A program made the translations under genes and the position numbers. Positions 34,640 through 44,213 of a stretch of DNA of 64,000 nt are shown piece by piece. Each line of letters opens with the position of its first letter. Position 1 is the first letter of the stretch. The notes below the pieces were generated by a model. It was not told the origin of the DNA and made no database searches. It saw only the letters and a list, made by a program, of their open reading frames with translations. The DNA is from Candidatus Stackebrandtia excrementipullorum (GTDB lineage: Bacteria > Actinomycetota > Actinomycetes > Mycobacteriales > Micromonosporaceae): positions 1 through 64,000 of the forward strand of contig DXGR01000102.1 of NCBI GenBank assembly GCA_019113825.1, given 5' to 3'.

Positions 34640-37312
34640 CTATTCCCCGTAGAAGACGCGTTCGCTGATCTGGTGGGCGTGGCGGGCCGTCCGCAGGTAC
34701 GAGTCCAGGAAGCTGCCGGGCTCGTCGTCTTCGCGAAGCACCGCCAGCATCAACGACAGATCCCTGCCGGGACCGGGAAGCTGGTCCGACGGCTTACCGG
34801 CGGCCAACGTCAACGCGTCCCGCGCCCGTGACGCGTTGATCCATGCCTGCCGCAGTTCGGCCGCGTCGTCACCGGCGATCAGTCCGGCTTCGACCGCCGC
34901 GGCCAGCGCCGACAACGTCGACGTGGTCCGAAGAGCCGGTATCGCGTCCGCATGCTGAAGCTGCAACATCTGCACCGCCCATTCCACGTCCGTCAAACCA
35001 CCGGGCCCCAGTTTCACGTGCCGGTACCGGTCGGCACCTCGTGGAAGTCGTTCGGTATCGACACGTGCCTTGACCCGTCGCAGTTCGATCAACTGCTTCG
35101 CGTCCAGCCCTCCTGCGGGGTAGCGAATGGGCGCGATCAGTTCGATGAAACGTTCGGCGACGCCCAGGTCCCCGGCGACGTGCCGTGCCCGTACCAGCGC
35201 CTGCCCCTCCCACGGCCTTGACCAGCGTTCGTAGTAGCGCCGATAGGCTTCGACGCTGCGAATGAGCGGGCCTTGACGTCCCTCCGGACGCAAATCCACG
35301 TCCAACCGCATGGCCGGTTCGTGCGCCGGAATCGACAACAGTCGCCGCATCAGCTCGATGGCGGCGACCGCCTCCTCGGTCTTGTCACCGTCATGAACGA
35401 ATAGAACGTCCGCGTCGGAGGCGTACGACGTTTCACGACCCCCCAGCCTGCCCATCCCGATCACCGTGATCTTGGCAGCGCACCCCTGTGCTCGAGCGGC
35501 GATACCCAACACGGTGTCGATGACGGCGTCGGCGACGTCCGACAGGGCATGACCCGTTTCGACGATGTCGAGATGCCCCAGGATGTCGGCGCACGCGATA
35601 CGCAGCAGCTCCCTCCGTCGAATCGATCGCACCGCGGAAACGGCCTTGTCGGGTTCGGTGTGACGTGCGGCGGCGGCCGCCATCCCCTCCTTCAGATCCT
35701 CAAGGTCGCGGGGCCGCAGATGACCGTCGTCGGACAGGAGCCGGAACGCCGCCGGGTCGCGCAGCAACAGGTCCGTGATGTAACGAGACGTGGCGAGAAT
35801 CCTGGCCAGTCGGAGGCTGGTCGGTCCACCGTCGCGCATGACACGTAGGTACCAGTCGGTGCGTCCCAGTCGCTCGGAGACCTTTCGGTACGCCAGTAGT
35901 CCACGGTCCGGCTCGGGCGCGTCGGCGAACTCGCCCAACAGAACCGGGAGCAGAGTCCGTTGAATCGCGGCGGTGCGGGACACACCCGAAATCAAGGTGG
36001 AGATGTGACGCAAAGCCTTCTCGGGGTCGGCGAACCCCAACGCCTCCAGGCGTGTCCGTGCCGCATCGGGAGTCAGGCGAAGCCCCTGCGAGGGCACCTC
36101 GGCAACGGCGTCGAGCAACGGTCGGTAGAAGAGCTTCTCGTGAAGCCGCCGCGCGGTACCGGCGTACCGGCGCCAATCCCTGTTGAACCCCTCGGTGTCG
36201 CGATACCCCAGACCGCGGGCAAGCCAGTGGAGCGGCTCCGGGTCGGCCGGAATCGAGTGGGTGCGGCGCAGTTTCTGCAACTGCAGTCGGTGTTCCACGA
36301 CCCGAAGCCACCGGTAGGTTTCGTGGAGCGACTCCCCGTCGCGGCGTGCCAGGTAACCGCCGCCGATCAGAGCGTCGAGCGCCTCCAAGGTCCCGGTGAC
36401 CCGAAGAGCCGGGTCGCTCCTACCGTGGACCAGTTGCAACAGTTGCACGGCGAACTCGATGTCGCGTAGACCGCCGCGGCCCAGTTTGATCTCCCGTTCG
36501 GCGTCGTCACCGGGAAGCTCGGCGACGACACGTCGTCGCATGGCGCGTATCTCGTTGAGCACCTCCCCGGTGTCGGCGGTGTCCCACACCAGGGGGGAGA
36601 CCTTGTCCATCCATCCGTTGCCCAGCAATGCGTCCCCCGCGGCGGGTCGCGCCTTCACGAGGGCCTGAAATTCCCAGGTGTGTGCCCAGCGGCGGTAGTA
36701 AGCGAGATAGCTGTCGATAGTCCTCACCAGTGCGCCGCTACGTCCCTCGGGGCGCAGTCCGGCGTCCACGGGCCAGGCGACGGCCGCGCAGATCGACATC
36801 ATGCGTACGGCCCACTGTGTCGCGACCGTGAGGTTGCCGTCGGCGACGAAGAGCACGTCGACGTCGCTGACATAGTTCAGTTCGCGAGCACCGCATTTGC
36901 CCATCGCGATCACGGCCAACCGCGTGTCGCCGTCGCAGGGTTGCTCGGTGCGTGCGATACGAACTGCGGCACGAAGTGTGGCATCGGCGAGATCGGACAG
37001 ACGGTGGGAGACGTCGAGGACGTCCAACCCGCTGACGAGGTCAAGCGCGCAGATCCGCAGCAGTTGACCACGGTAGGCCGCTCTCAGGGCGGCGACACCG
37101 GCCGCCTCGTCCAGTTCGGTCAGGTCCAGATGGTCGTGGGTGAGGTACCGCCACGAGCCCGGGTGAGCGATCAGGTGGTCGCCCAGGGCCTCGGAGGCGG
37201 CCAGGACCGCCTTGATCCGCTTGTCGAGTTGAGCGTCCTCGGCCATAACGGTTCGGGCTTCGGCGTCGGCTTCCAACAGTCGCGTCAGTTGACGCCGGGA
37301 CAGTGCGCTCAT
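34640..37312 (-). CDS. glnE: Glutamine synthetase adenylyltransferase/deadenylase
   Basis: Adenylylates and deadenylylates a tyrosine of GlnA according to nitrogen status. The 890-residue protein has two nucleotidyltransferase domains. The first carries MGKCGARELNYVSDVDVLFVADG (about 172-194) and the second MGRLGGRETSYASDADVLFVHDG, each with the G-S/x-D-x-D metal motif, plus linker regulatory domains. The mycobacterial protein is about 990 residues; this one lacks roughly 90 N-terminal residues because the upstream GATase gene ends eight bases before its ATG. The core domains are complete. GlnA1 in this window has the target tyrosine. Confidence 0.95.
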   Translation of the reverse strand: MSALSRRQLTRLLEADAEARTVMAEDAQLDKRIKAVLAASEALGDHLIAHPGSWRYLTHDHLDLTELDEAAGVAALRAAYRGQLLRICALDLVSGLDVLDVSHRLSDLADATLRAAVRIARTEQPCDGDTRLAVIAMGKCGARELNYVSDVDVLFVADGNLTVATQWAVRMMSICAAVAWPVDAGLRPEGRSGALVRTIDSYLAYYRRWAHTWEFQALVKARPAAGDALLGNGWMDKVSPLVWDTADTGEVLNEIRAMRRRVVAELPGDDAEREIKLGRGGLRDIEFAVQLLQLVHGRSDPALRVTGTLEALDALIGGGYLARRDGESLHETYRWLRVVEHRLQLQKLRRTHSIPADPEPLHWLARGLGYRDTEGFNRDWRRYAGTARRLHEKLFYRPLLDAVAEVPSQGLRLTPDAARTRLEALGFADPEKALRHISTLISGVSRTAAIQRTLLPVLLGEFADAPEPDRGLLAYRKVSERLGRTDWYLRVMRDGGPTSLRLARILATSRYITDLLLRDPAAFRLLSDDGHLRPRDLEDLKEGMAAAAARHTEPDKAVSAVRSIRRRELLRIACADILGHLDIVETGHALSDVADAVIDTVLGIAARAQGCAAKITVIGMGRLGGRETSYASDADVLFVHDGDKTEEAVAAIELMRRLLSIPAHEPAMRLDVDLRPEGRQGPLIRSVEAYRRYYERWSRPWEGQALVRARHVAGDLGVAERFIELIAPIRYPAGGLDAKQLIELRRVKARVDTERLPRGADRYRHVKLGPGGLTDVEWAVQMLQLQHADAIPALRTTSTLSALAAAVEAGLIAGDDAAELRQAWINASRARDALTLAAGKPSDQLPGPGRDLSLMLAVLREDDEPGSFLDSYLRTARHAHQISERVFYGE

Positions 37313-37319
37313 ACGCCGG

Positions 37320-38009
37320 TCAACCGTCCAGAAGGGGCAACGGTGTACCGGCCATGCGTCCCGTTGCCAAGCCCGCGAACCGCTCGATCACGGGCCGCCA
37401 CGTGTCCGCGATGTAATCACCGATCCCGTCTACACGTTGGACGAGAGCCTCGTCACCGCCCAGGGCACGCACCATGTCACCGTCGAGTTCCATGTGGGAC
37501 TGCACGCCCCAGGCTCGCGGACCGATACGGAAGGCATCGGGCGCTCCGTGAGGAGATGCCGCCAGCGACAACGCCGATCCGGGCAAAGCGGTGAGTTCCT
37601 CATGCCGCCAAGCGACCACGTCGATGGTCATCGGTGCCGTCCCGAACAGCGGGTCGTCGGAAGCCGCGTCGCGTCGCGCCAACATGCGGGGCCCGGGCGC
37701 AAACGTCTCGACCGGACCGACGGCCCCGCCGAACTCGACGGCCAGCAGCCGGGCCGACGAACAGATCGCCAGCGTCGGCGTGGCGTCGGCCACCGCCCGT
37801 CCCAGCAGGCCGGCCAGGTCCCCCGACCACGGCGACCCACGGCCGCCGCCCAGCGCCACAAGCGCCTCGTGTTCACCGACCGATTCGGGTATCGAGGCGC
37901 CCTCGTGCGGTCGCAGTACGACCGGTTCCACCCCCGCCGACTCCAGCCAGTCACCCAATCGACCAAGGTGCCAGGTCGGCGCGTTCTCGATTACCAGTGC
38001 AGTAGCCAT
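37320..38009 (-). CDS. Class I glutamine amidotransferase-like protein
   Basis: A 229-residue single-domain protein of the GATase1 superfamily, similar to the GMP-synthase glutaminase-like stand-alone proteins. The triad is C83 (TLAICSSARLLA), H172 and E174 (GVQSHMELDG). The nucleophile elbow reads ICSSA instead of the usual GxCxG, so glutaminase activity is uncertain. ATG 38009 begins MATALVIENAP, the typical N-terminus for the family. It lies seven bases upstream of glnE on the same strand, suggesting one transcript and a link to nitrogen metabolism. Confidence 0.85.
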   Translation of the reverse strand: MATALVIENAPTWHLGRLGDWLESAGVEPVVLRPHEGASIPESVGEHEALVALGGGRGSPWSGDLAGLLGRAVADATPTLAICSSARLLAVEFGGAVGPVETFAPGPRMLARRDAASDDPLFGTAPMTIDVVAWRHEELTALPGSALSLAASPHGAPDAFRIGPRAWGVQSHMELDGDMVRALGGDEALVQRVDGIGDYIADTWRPVIERFAGLATGRMAGTPLPLLDG

Positions 38010-38097
38010 CCCGTCGAGAATAGTCGCCGCCTCCGCCGGCCCGGCCGGCCACGGCACACCCGGTGGTCCTGCCCTCTCGAGACCGTAGGCTCGGGTC

Positions 38098-39027
38098 ATG
38101 ACCCCACACGTGACGCGCCCTCGCGCAGTGAAACCCGGCGACATCGTCCGCATCGTGGCTCCCTCCGGGCCGGTTGATCGCGACCGTGCGGCACCGGGGG
38201 TGGCGTTGCTGAAGCGGTGGGGACTCGAGGTGCAGGTCTCCGACCGGGTGTACGACCGCCACGGTTTCCTCGCCGGCGACGACGAGGCACGCGCACGGGA
38301 GTTCAACGACGCTCTCGCCGACCCCGAGGTGAAGGGGATCTTCTGCGCCAGAGGCGGATACGGTGTGAGTCGGATCGTCGACCGCATCGATTTCGCAGCC
38401 GCCCGCGCGCATCCCAAACCGGTCGTCGGATACAGCGACATCACGGTGATACATCAGGGGCTGTACCGGTACGCGCGCATGGCCGGTGTGCACGGTCCGG
38501 TCTTGACGACGTTCCACTCCGACCACGACACCGAAACCGCGGAGCACCTGAAACAGGCCGTCATGTCGACCGCGCCGGTAGAGGTACGGCGGGTCGTGAC
38601 CGAGACCACGGCGTCATTGACACAAGGGGCTTCCGTGACCGGGCCGCTGCTGGGCGGGAACCTGTCGCTGGTCGTGGACGCGGTCGGAACCGGCACCCAC
38701 CTCGACTATCGCGGCGCGATCGTACTCCTGGAGGAGATCGGCGAGGAGCCTTACCGAGTCGACCGCATGTTGACGCAGTTGCTGCGCAGCGGCTCGTTCG
38801 ACGGCGTGGCCGGTTTCGCTCTGGGCCAGTACACCGCTTGCGACGACAACGGGTGGGGCGTCGACATCACCACGGTCCTAGCCGATCGTCTGGGTCCGCT
38901 GGACGTGCCGATCCTGGGTGGCCTCCCGCTTGGGCACGGCGACAATCCACGATCGGTCCCCTTGGGGACGCAGGCCACATTGAACCCGACCGGGGGGCTG
39001 CTGACCGTCACATCCGCGGTGACCTGA
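38098..39027 (+). CDS. LD-carboxypeptidase (peptidase S66 family)
   Basis: A 309-residue serine peptidase of the LdcA/MccF family. LdcA members cleave the terminal D-Ala from murein tetrapeptides; MccF members cleave the microcin C toxin. The nucleophile is S113 in the motif PVVGYSDITVIHQG. The other catalytic residues lie in LLEEIGEEPYRVDRML and GLPLGHGDN. There is no signal peptide, so it acts in the cytoplasm, fitting murein recycling. It is divergent from the GATase gene and converges with glnA2. Confidence 0.9.
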   Translation: MTPHVTRPRAVKPGDIVRIVAPSGPVDRDRAAPGVALLKRWGLEVQVSDRVYDRHGFLAGDDEARAREFNDALADPEVKGIFCARGGYGVSRIVDRIDFAAARAHPKPVVGYSDITVIHQGLYRYARMAGVHGPVLTTFHSDHDTETAEHLKQAVMSTAPVEVRRVVTETTASLTQGASVTGPLLGGNLSLVVDAVGTGTHLDYRGAIVLLEEIGEEPYRVDRMLTQLLRSGSFDGVAGFALGQYTACDDNGWGVDITTVLADRLGPLDVPILGGLPLGHGDNPRSVPLGTQATLNPTGGLLTVTSAVT

Positions 39028-39063
39028 GAACCGCCCTTGCCGCGTCAATCGTTACGTCTACGA

Positions 39064-40413
39064 CTAAAGGTCCCGATACCGATCGAGTTCATAGGCGGTG
39101 ACCTGTCGTCGGTACTCGTCCCATTCGGCCTGCTTGTTCTTCAGGAAGAAGTCGAAGACGTGCTCGCCCAGGGTCTCGGCGACCAGTTCGGACTCCGACA
39201 TCGTGTCGATGGCTTCGGCCAGGTTCGCCGGCAGCTGCCGGTACCCGGCAGCCCTGCGTTCCCGATCGGTAAGGCTCCATACGTCGTCTTCGGTACCGGG
39301 CGGCAGTTCGTAACCCTCCTCGATGCCGCGCAGTCCCGCGCCCAGGAGGACCGCGAACGCCAGGTATGGGTTGGCGGCCGAGTCCAACGACCTCAGCTCC
39401 ACTCGCGCAGAGTTGGGTTTGCCGTAAGCCGGAACCCGCACCAGCGCGGAACGGTTTCGGTGTCCCCAGCAGACGTAGGCGGGCGATTCGGTGACCTGGT
39501 TCGCCAACGGCATGGGAAACAACCGTTTGTAGGAGTTGACCCACTGGTTGGTGATGGCGGTGTATTCGGGCGCATGCCGTAGCAACCCCGCGATGAAGGC
39601 CTTCCCCGTCTTGGACAACTTGATCTCGTCGGCGGGGTCGTGAAATACGTTCGTTTCGCCTTCGAACAACGACATGTGGGTGTGCATTCCACTGCCGGGC
39701 TGGTGAGTCAACGGTTTCGGCATGAAGCTCGCCTGAACGCCCGCGGAGGTGGCCACCTCCTTCACAACGTGGCGAAACGTCATGATGTTGTCGGCGGTGG
39801 CGAGCGCATCGGCGTACCGCAGGTCGATCTCCTGCTGCCCAGGAGCCACCTCGTGGTGGCTGAACTCCACGGAGATACCGATGCGTTCCAGGGCCAGGAT
39901 CGCCTGCCTCCGGAAGTCGCGGGCGACCGAGTGCGTGGTGTGATCGAAATAGCCGCCCTCGTCGACGGGTACCAGCCGACCGTCGGCCCCCAGATCCGGT
40001 TTGAACAGGAAGAACTCGATCTCGGGGTGGGTGTAGAACGTGAATCCGCGGTCGGCGGCCCGTGACAGGGCACGGCGCAGCACGTGGCGCGGGTCGGCCC
40101 AGCTCGGGGCACCGTCCGGAGTCACAATGTCGCAGAAGATGCGGGCGCTTTCTCCGATACCGGCGCCCTCGAACGGGAAGACCTGAAACGTCGTCGCGTC
40201 CGGCATGGCGATCATGTCGGATTCATAAACCCGCGCGAACCCTTCCACCGCCGAACCGTCGAATCCGATGCCCTCGTCGAACGCCGATTCCAGTTCCGCC
40301 GGTGCCACGCTGACCGATTTCAGCGTGCCCAGGACATCGGTGAACCACAACCGGACGAACCGGATGTCACGCTCCTCCAGAGTCCGAAGCACGAACTCCT
40401 GCTGCCGTTCCAT
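39064..40413 (-). CDS. glnA2: Glutamine synthetase-like protein GlnA2
   Basis: A 449-residue type I glutamine synthetase fold with GIGFDGSAVEGF, the catalytic THPEIEFFLF, HHEVAPGQQEIDLRY and the KPLTHQPGSGMHTHMS loop. The last differs from the GDNGSGMH of true GlnA. In Streptomyces the GlnA2 group works as gamma-glutamylpolyamine synthetase, so polyamine use is as likely as ammonia assimilation. It lacks the KDLYELxPEE adenylylation region seen in GlnA1. ATG 40413 follows AGGAGG with nine bases of spacing, which excludes a longer N-terminus. Confidence 0.92.
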   Translation of the reverse strand: MERQQEFVLRTLEERDIRFVRLWFTDVLGTLKSVSVAPAELESAFDEGIGFDGSAVEGFARVYESDMIAMPDATTFQVFPFEGAGIGESARIFCDIVTPDGAPSWADPRHVLRRALSRAADRGFTFYTHPEIEFFLFKPDLGADGRLVPVDEGGYFDHTTHSVARDFRRQAILALERIGISVEFSHHEVAPGQQEIDLRYADALATADNIMTFRHVVKEVATSAGVQASFMPKPLTHQPGSGMHTHMSLFEGETNVFHDPADEIKLSKTGKAFIAGLLRHAPEYTAITNQWVNSYKRLFPMPLANQVTESPAYVCWGHRNRSALVRVPAYGKPNSARVELRSLDSAANPYLAFAVLLGAGLRGIEEGYELPPGTEDDVWSLTDRERRAAGYRQLPANLAEAIDTMSESELVAETLGEHVFDFFLKNKQAEWDEYRRQVTAYELDRYRDL

Positions 40414-40582
40414 ATGCCCCACGCCTCCTGGCCGTTGCATGCCCACCTGTCATGTCCGGCGTCGACCTTATTGCCTGGTAACCGCGCCGGTCGTCCGACC
40501 AGTCTGCCTTGCCGGTGTTACGGGCGTGTTTCCCGGCTCGGTCACGTGGCCGTCGATCCCGCGTACTGCCAGTATGGTCGTC

Positions 40583-41275
40583 ATGGCGTTTGAAGACGTA
40601 CGTTTGCCCGACGTAACGGGCATGTCGGTGGGGATCCTGGGCGGTACCGGCCCGCAGGGAAGAGGTCTGGGGTATCGGCTGGCCCGAGCTGGGCACCGCA
40701 TCGTGATCGGGTCGCGTGACGCCGACAAGGCCGCTGCGACGGCTCGCGAACTGGCGGCGATGCCTCGCGTCGAGTCGGCATCGGTGGAGGGAGCCGACAA
40801 CCGCACCGCGTGCGACACCGACATCGTGATCGTGGCGGTGCCGTGGACGGGACACGAACGATTGTTGACCGAGTTGACAGACGCCTTGGCGGACAGGGTC
40901 GTCGTCGACTGTGTCAACCCGTTGGGGTTCGACGAACGTGGACCCTACGCGCTCACCGTCCCCGACGGCAGCGCCGCACAGCAGGCCGCACGACTGCTGC
41001 CGGGGTCTCGTGTCACGGCAGCGTTTCATCACGTCTCGGCGGTGTTGTTGGCCGATCCCGAGGTCGACCTGATCGCCACCGACGTCCTGGTCCTGGGCGA
41101 CGACCGCGAGGCGACCGGCATCGTGCAGGCGCTGGCGACCGGTGTGGACGGTATGCGCGGGGTGTTCGGCGGTCGGTTGCGTAACGCCGGACAGGTTGAG
41201 GCGTTGACCGCCAACCTTATTGCGGTCAACCGTCGTTACAAGACGCACTCGGGTCTTCGCGTCACCGGAGTTTGA
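40583..41275 (+). CDS. npdG: NADPH-dependent F420 reductase
   Basis: Transfers hydride between NADPH and coenzyme F420. The 230-residue protein has the Rossmann nucleotide loop GILGGTGPQGRGLGYRLARAG (begins about residue 19), the NADP-binding GSRD after the second strand, and the family segment IVAVPWTGHERLL. The C-terminal AFHHVSAVLL and NAGQVEALTANLIAVNRRYK are typical of the group. Starts at 40574, 40583 or 40622 are possible; similarity of PDVTG upstream of the Rossmann loop favours 40583. The organism therefore uses F420. A metal-receptor gene follows after 10 bases. Confidence 0.9.
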   Translation: MAFEDVRLPDVTGMSVGILGGTGPQGRGLGYRLARAGHRIVIGSRDADKAAATARELAAMPRVESASVEGADNRTACDTDIVIVAVPWTGHERLLTELTDALADRVVVDCVNPLGFDERGPYALTVPDGSAAQQAARLLPGSRVTAAFHHVSAVLLADPEVDLIATDVLVLGDDREATGIVQALATGVDGMRGVFGGRLRNAGQVEALTANLIAVNRRYKTHSGLRVTGV

Positions 41276-41285
41276 GGAGGCACCC

Positions 41286-42038
41286 GTGCACGATGACCTG
41301 GGACGAGACTTCGAGCCGTTCACGCCGCAACGTGTGGTCTCGTTGGTACCGTCCATAACGGAGGCGGTGGCGTCGGTGGATGCTCGCCTGTTGGTCGGTG
41401 CGACCGACTACTGCACACACCCGGCCGACTTGTCGGTGCGTCGTGTCGGCGGCAGCAAATACCCGGACGTGGCGGCCGTACTGGCCTGCGGCCCTGATCT
41501 CGTGTTGGCCAACGCCGAAGAGAATCGGCGGGTCGACGTCGAGGCGGTCGAAGCGGCCGGGGTGCCCGTGTGGGTGTGTTACCCGACGACGGTGCTCGAG
41601 GCACTGGCCTCGGCGTCACGTATGTTCACCGACGCGCTACAGGTGCCGGAACCCGCATGGGTGGAACGGGCTCGTCGTGTTTGGGCCGAGCCGGCACCGA
41701 TGATCGGGACGGCGGTGATCCCGATCTGGCGCAAACCGTGGATGGTGTTGGGCGGAGCCACGTTCGCCGGCGACGTGCTGCAACGATTGGGTGTACACAA
41801 CGTGTTCGCGTCGTCCGATGAGAGCTACCCGACGATGAATGTGGAGCGTATTCTCGCCGCGCAACCCGACTTGGTGGTACTTCCCGACGAACCGTATCGG
41901 TTCACCGTCGACGACGGGCCGTCGTTTTTCGCTCCGACGCCCGCGCGCCTGGTCAACGGTCGCTATCTGACCTGGCACGGTCCCAGTTTGGCCGAGGCCC
42001 GGGACGTGTTGGCCGAACAGTTGTCGACCGACCTCTGA
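41286..42038 (+). CDS. Cytoplasmic helical-backbone metal receptor (TroA/BtuF-like)
   Basis: A 250-residue protein with the periplasmic binding protein fold of the BtuF type: RVVSLVPSITEAVASVDARLLVGATDYCTHP, then GGSKYPDVAAVLACGPDLVLAN, a long central helix, and WRKPWMVLGGATFAGDVLQRLG. It has no signal peptide or lipobox, so it is cytoplasmic rather than part of an importer; the ligand may be a corrinoid or metal chelate. GTG 41286 has GAGGAGG seven bases upstream. It is probably co-transcribed with npdG. Confidence 0.85.
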   Translation: MHDDLGRDFEPFTPQRVVSLVPSITEAVASVDARLLVGATDYCTHPADLSVRRVGGSKYPDVAAVLACGPDLVLANAEENRRVDVEAVEAAGVPVWVCYPTTVLEALASASRMFTDALQVPEPAWVERARRVWAEPAPMIGTAVIPIWRKPWMVLGGATFAGDVLQRLGVHNVFASSDESYPTMNVERILAAQPDLVVLPDEPYRFTVDDGPSFFAPTPARLVNGRYLTWHGPSLAEARDVLAEQLSTDL

Positions 42039-42145
42039 CCACTCACCGCCGTTTTCCACTCACCCGGCGTCGAGGCACTTCACCGTTGTGTGCACCGATC
42101 GGTAGCCGCCACCGGCCCGGTAGGAAACCGCAGTGACGCAACGGT

Positions 42146-42349
42146 TCAAAGGTCGTTCTCACTGTCTGTGGAACCGCGCCGAAACGCCGCCACTCCGAGG
42201 CCGACGGCGATGAGCGCGAACAGCACCAGCATGACCGGCATCGTGTCCAGCCGTGTCACACGCGTCACCAGTTGCGCGACAAAAGGAGTCGCCATCCCCA
42301 CCAGCGCAACGAGCGCGATGGCCCGCCGATTCCGCCGCATCCACTCCAC
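42146..42349 (-). CDS. Small two-helix membrane protein
   Basis: A 67-residue protein starting at GTG 42349 (VEWMRRNRRAIAL), with GGAAAGGG upstream. Two hydrophobic segments (about 9-26 and 37-54) are separated by TRVTRLDTM, and the tail is polar. No family is recognised. It follows the TVP38-family gene by five bases and is probably translated from the same mRNA. Confidence 0.65.
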   Translation of the reverse strand: MEWMRRNRRAIALVALVGMATPFVAQLVTRVTRLDTMPVMLVLFALIAVGLGVAAFRRGSTDSENDL

Positions 42350-42354
42350 TGTGT

Positions 42355-43167
42355 TTACCCTTTCCGAGCCGATGGGGCCGTCTCGACGTTGTGAACACGG
42401 TCGCCGTTGCGCCGTCCGATCCGTCGCCGAATGAACCATGCGGCCACGACACCGAAAACCCCCACCGCCGTTGCCACGGCACCGGCCAACGGGAGGTTTC
42501 GGTGGTCAACGACGGCACCGCCTACGGCGGTGAAGCCCACCGCTCCGGGAATCGTCGCCAACAAGGTCCCCAGCAAAAAATGACGGTAACGTATCGCCGC
42601 GGTGCCCGCCGCGTAGGAGGTGACCCCATAGTGCGTAACCGGCACCATGCGAATGATCCAGATACCCATCACGCCGTCTCGCTCAAGCCAGGCGTCGACG
42701 GTGGTCAGCTGCCGTTTGAGCCAGCCCGACACCGACCGCGAACCACCACGGTCGTCATGCTCCGACCACGACCGCAGTTTCGCGGCCGTGTACTCGCGGC
42801 CCAACAGCCTTCCCGCGACGAACGCCACCGATGCACCCAACAACGCGCCGACCAGAATGTAAACGGCCGCCGGGACCCATCCGAACAATGCGCCGGCCGT
42901 CACGGCCACGACCGTGCGCGGGATCATGATCAGAATCGCTCCGGCCACGCTCAGCGTCGCCAGTATCGTCTCCGTGGCGCCTCTTCGGCCCCAACCGGTC
43001 AACCACGGTTCCGGGTCCGGTACTCCGGTCACGGCAACCGTCACCCCCGCAACGGTCAAACCCGTGACCAGCAACAGGAAGCGCCCCCGCCCACCACCGA
43101 TTCGGCTCAATGCACCGCGCCGAGGGCCGCGGGACGGTGAAGGGGCGGGTGAGGTCACGTCGGCCAC
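42355..43167 (-). CDS. TVP38/TMEM64 (VTT domain) membrane protein
   Basis: A 270-residue protein with about six membrane segments. The VTT/DedA-like core contains MIPRTVVAVTAGALFGWVPA and GASVAFVAGRLLGR, followed after a soluble loop by RMVPVTHYGVTSYAAGTAAIRYRHFLLGTLLA, the second conserved half. Such proteins are linked to lipid scrambling and membrane homeostasis. The N-terminal 30 residues are basic and cytoplasmic. The small membrane protein gene follows directly. Confidence 0.88.
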   Translation of the reverse strand: MADVTSPAPSPSRGPRRGALSRIGGGRGRFLLLVTGLTVAGVTVAVTGVPDPEPWLTGWGRRGATETILATLSVAGAILIMIPRTVVAVTAGALFGWVPAAVYILVGALLGASVAFVAGRLLGREYTAAKLRSWSEHDDRGGSRSVSGWLKRQLTTVDAWLERDGVMGIWIIRMVPVTHYGVTSYAAGTAAIRYRHFLLGTLLATIPGAVGFTAVGGAVVDHRNLPLAGAVATAVGVFGVVAAWFIRRRIGRRNGDRVHNVETAPSARKG

Positions 43168-43242
43168 GCTACCCGCCGACCGAAACCCCCGGCGACGACC
43201 TCACCCCCCTCCACCGTTCACGCCGGAGGCGACGTTGGAGGT

Positions 43243-44085
43243 CTACCGGAACGAGTGTTCGTCCGCGGGGAAGACACCGCTGCGGACGTCTTCCGCATAC
43301 GCTTCGGCGGCCTCGGCGATGACACCGGCCACATCCGCGTAACGTTTGACGAATCGTGGGCCCTTACCTTCTCTGAGCCCCACCATGTCCTGCCACACCA
43401 GTACCTGGGCATCGGTATCGGGGCCGGCGCCGATCCCGATCGTCGGGACCGTCAGTTCCTTGGTGATCCGGGCCGCCACATCGGCCATGACCATTTCCAA
43501 TACCACGGCGAAAGCACCGGCCTTCGCGACGGCTTGAGCGTCGGCCAGCACCGTCGCCGCCTGGTCGGCGCGACCCGCCACCCGGTAGCCACCGACGGCG
43601 TGTTCGCTTTGCGGAGTGAACCCGACGTGGGCCATGACGGGTATACCGGCCTGCGTCAGAGCCTCCACCTGTTCTGCCACACGGACACCACCTTCAAGCT
43701 TGACGGCGTGTGCGCCGGCCTTCATGAACCGCACGGCCGTCTCGAAGGCCTGGGTGGGCCCGGCCTCATAGGAACCGAACGGGAGATCGGCGACAACGAG
43801 CGCCCGTTGCGTGGAACGCGCCACGGCACCGACCAACGGCAGCAGTTCCTCGGGTGTAATGGACACGGTCGTCTCATAGCCGTAGACGTTGTTGGCTGCC
43901 GAATCGCCCACGAGCAGGACGGGGATTCCGGTGCGGTCGAAAATGGCCGCGGTGTACTGGTCGTAACTGGTCAGCATGGGCCATTTTTCGCCACGTTGCT
44001 TAGCCGCCAACAGATCTCGGGTGCGAATGCGGCTGGTCTTTTTGGCCGGACCGTACAGTGACGGCACCTCTTTGTGCGAAGCCAT
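43243..44085 (-). CDS. panB: 3-methyl-2-oxobutanoate hydroxymethyltransferase
   Basis: Makes ketopantoate from 2-oxoisovalerate and methylene-THF, the first step of pantothenate synthesis. The 280-residue TIM-barrel protein has the PanB segments [51 protein letters not shown], and [14 protein letters not shown]. The C-terminal [21 protein letters not shown] is also conserved. ATG 44085 ([12 protein letters not shown]) follows GGAG. Start sites further upstream lack similarity. The CoA product feeds the fab operon's carrier protein. Confidence 0.95.
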   Translation of the reverse strand: MASHKEVPSLYGPAKKTSRIRTRDLLAAKQRGEKWPMLTSYDQYTAAIFDRTGIPVLLVGDSAANNVYGYETTVSITPEELLPLVGAVARSTQRALVVADLPFGSYEAGPTQAFETAVRFMKAGAHAVKLEGGVRVAEQVEALTQAGIPVMAHVGFTPQSEHAVGGYRVAGRADQAATVLADAQAVAKAGAFAVVLEMVMADVAARITKELTVPTIGIGAGPDTDAQVLVWQDMVGLREGKGPRFVKRYADVAGVIAEAAEAYAEDVRSGVFPADEHSFR

Positions 44086-44213
44086 GCTCAAACTCCATTG
44101 AATCCTCGGGGCCGCCAAGGGTCCCCGGGCGAAGAGGGCTACTCCCTCGGGTCGTCCCTGAGACTAATACTTCGGCGCCGTCTTGCGATTGTGAAAAAGC
44201 CAACCCCGAGTCG

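Noticed and set aside
38098..39027. S66 peptidase as a microcin C immunity partner of the extra AspRS
   Set aside because: The genes are 14 kb apart and the sequence fits the common murein-recycling LdcA group equally well.
40480..40500. GlnR half-site near the glnA2 start
   Set aside because: A GTAAC word is present but the second half-site at six bases does not match.
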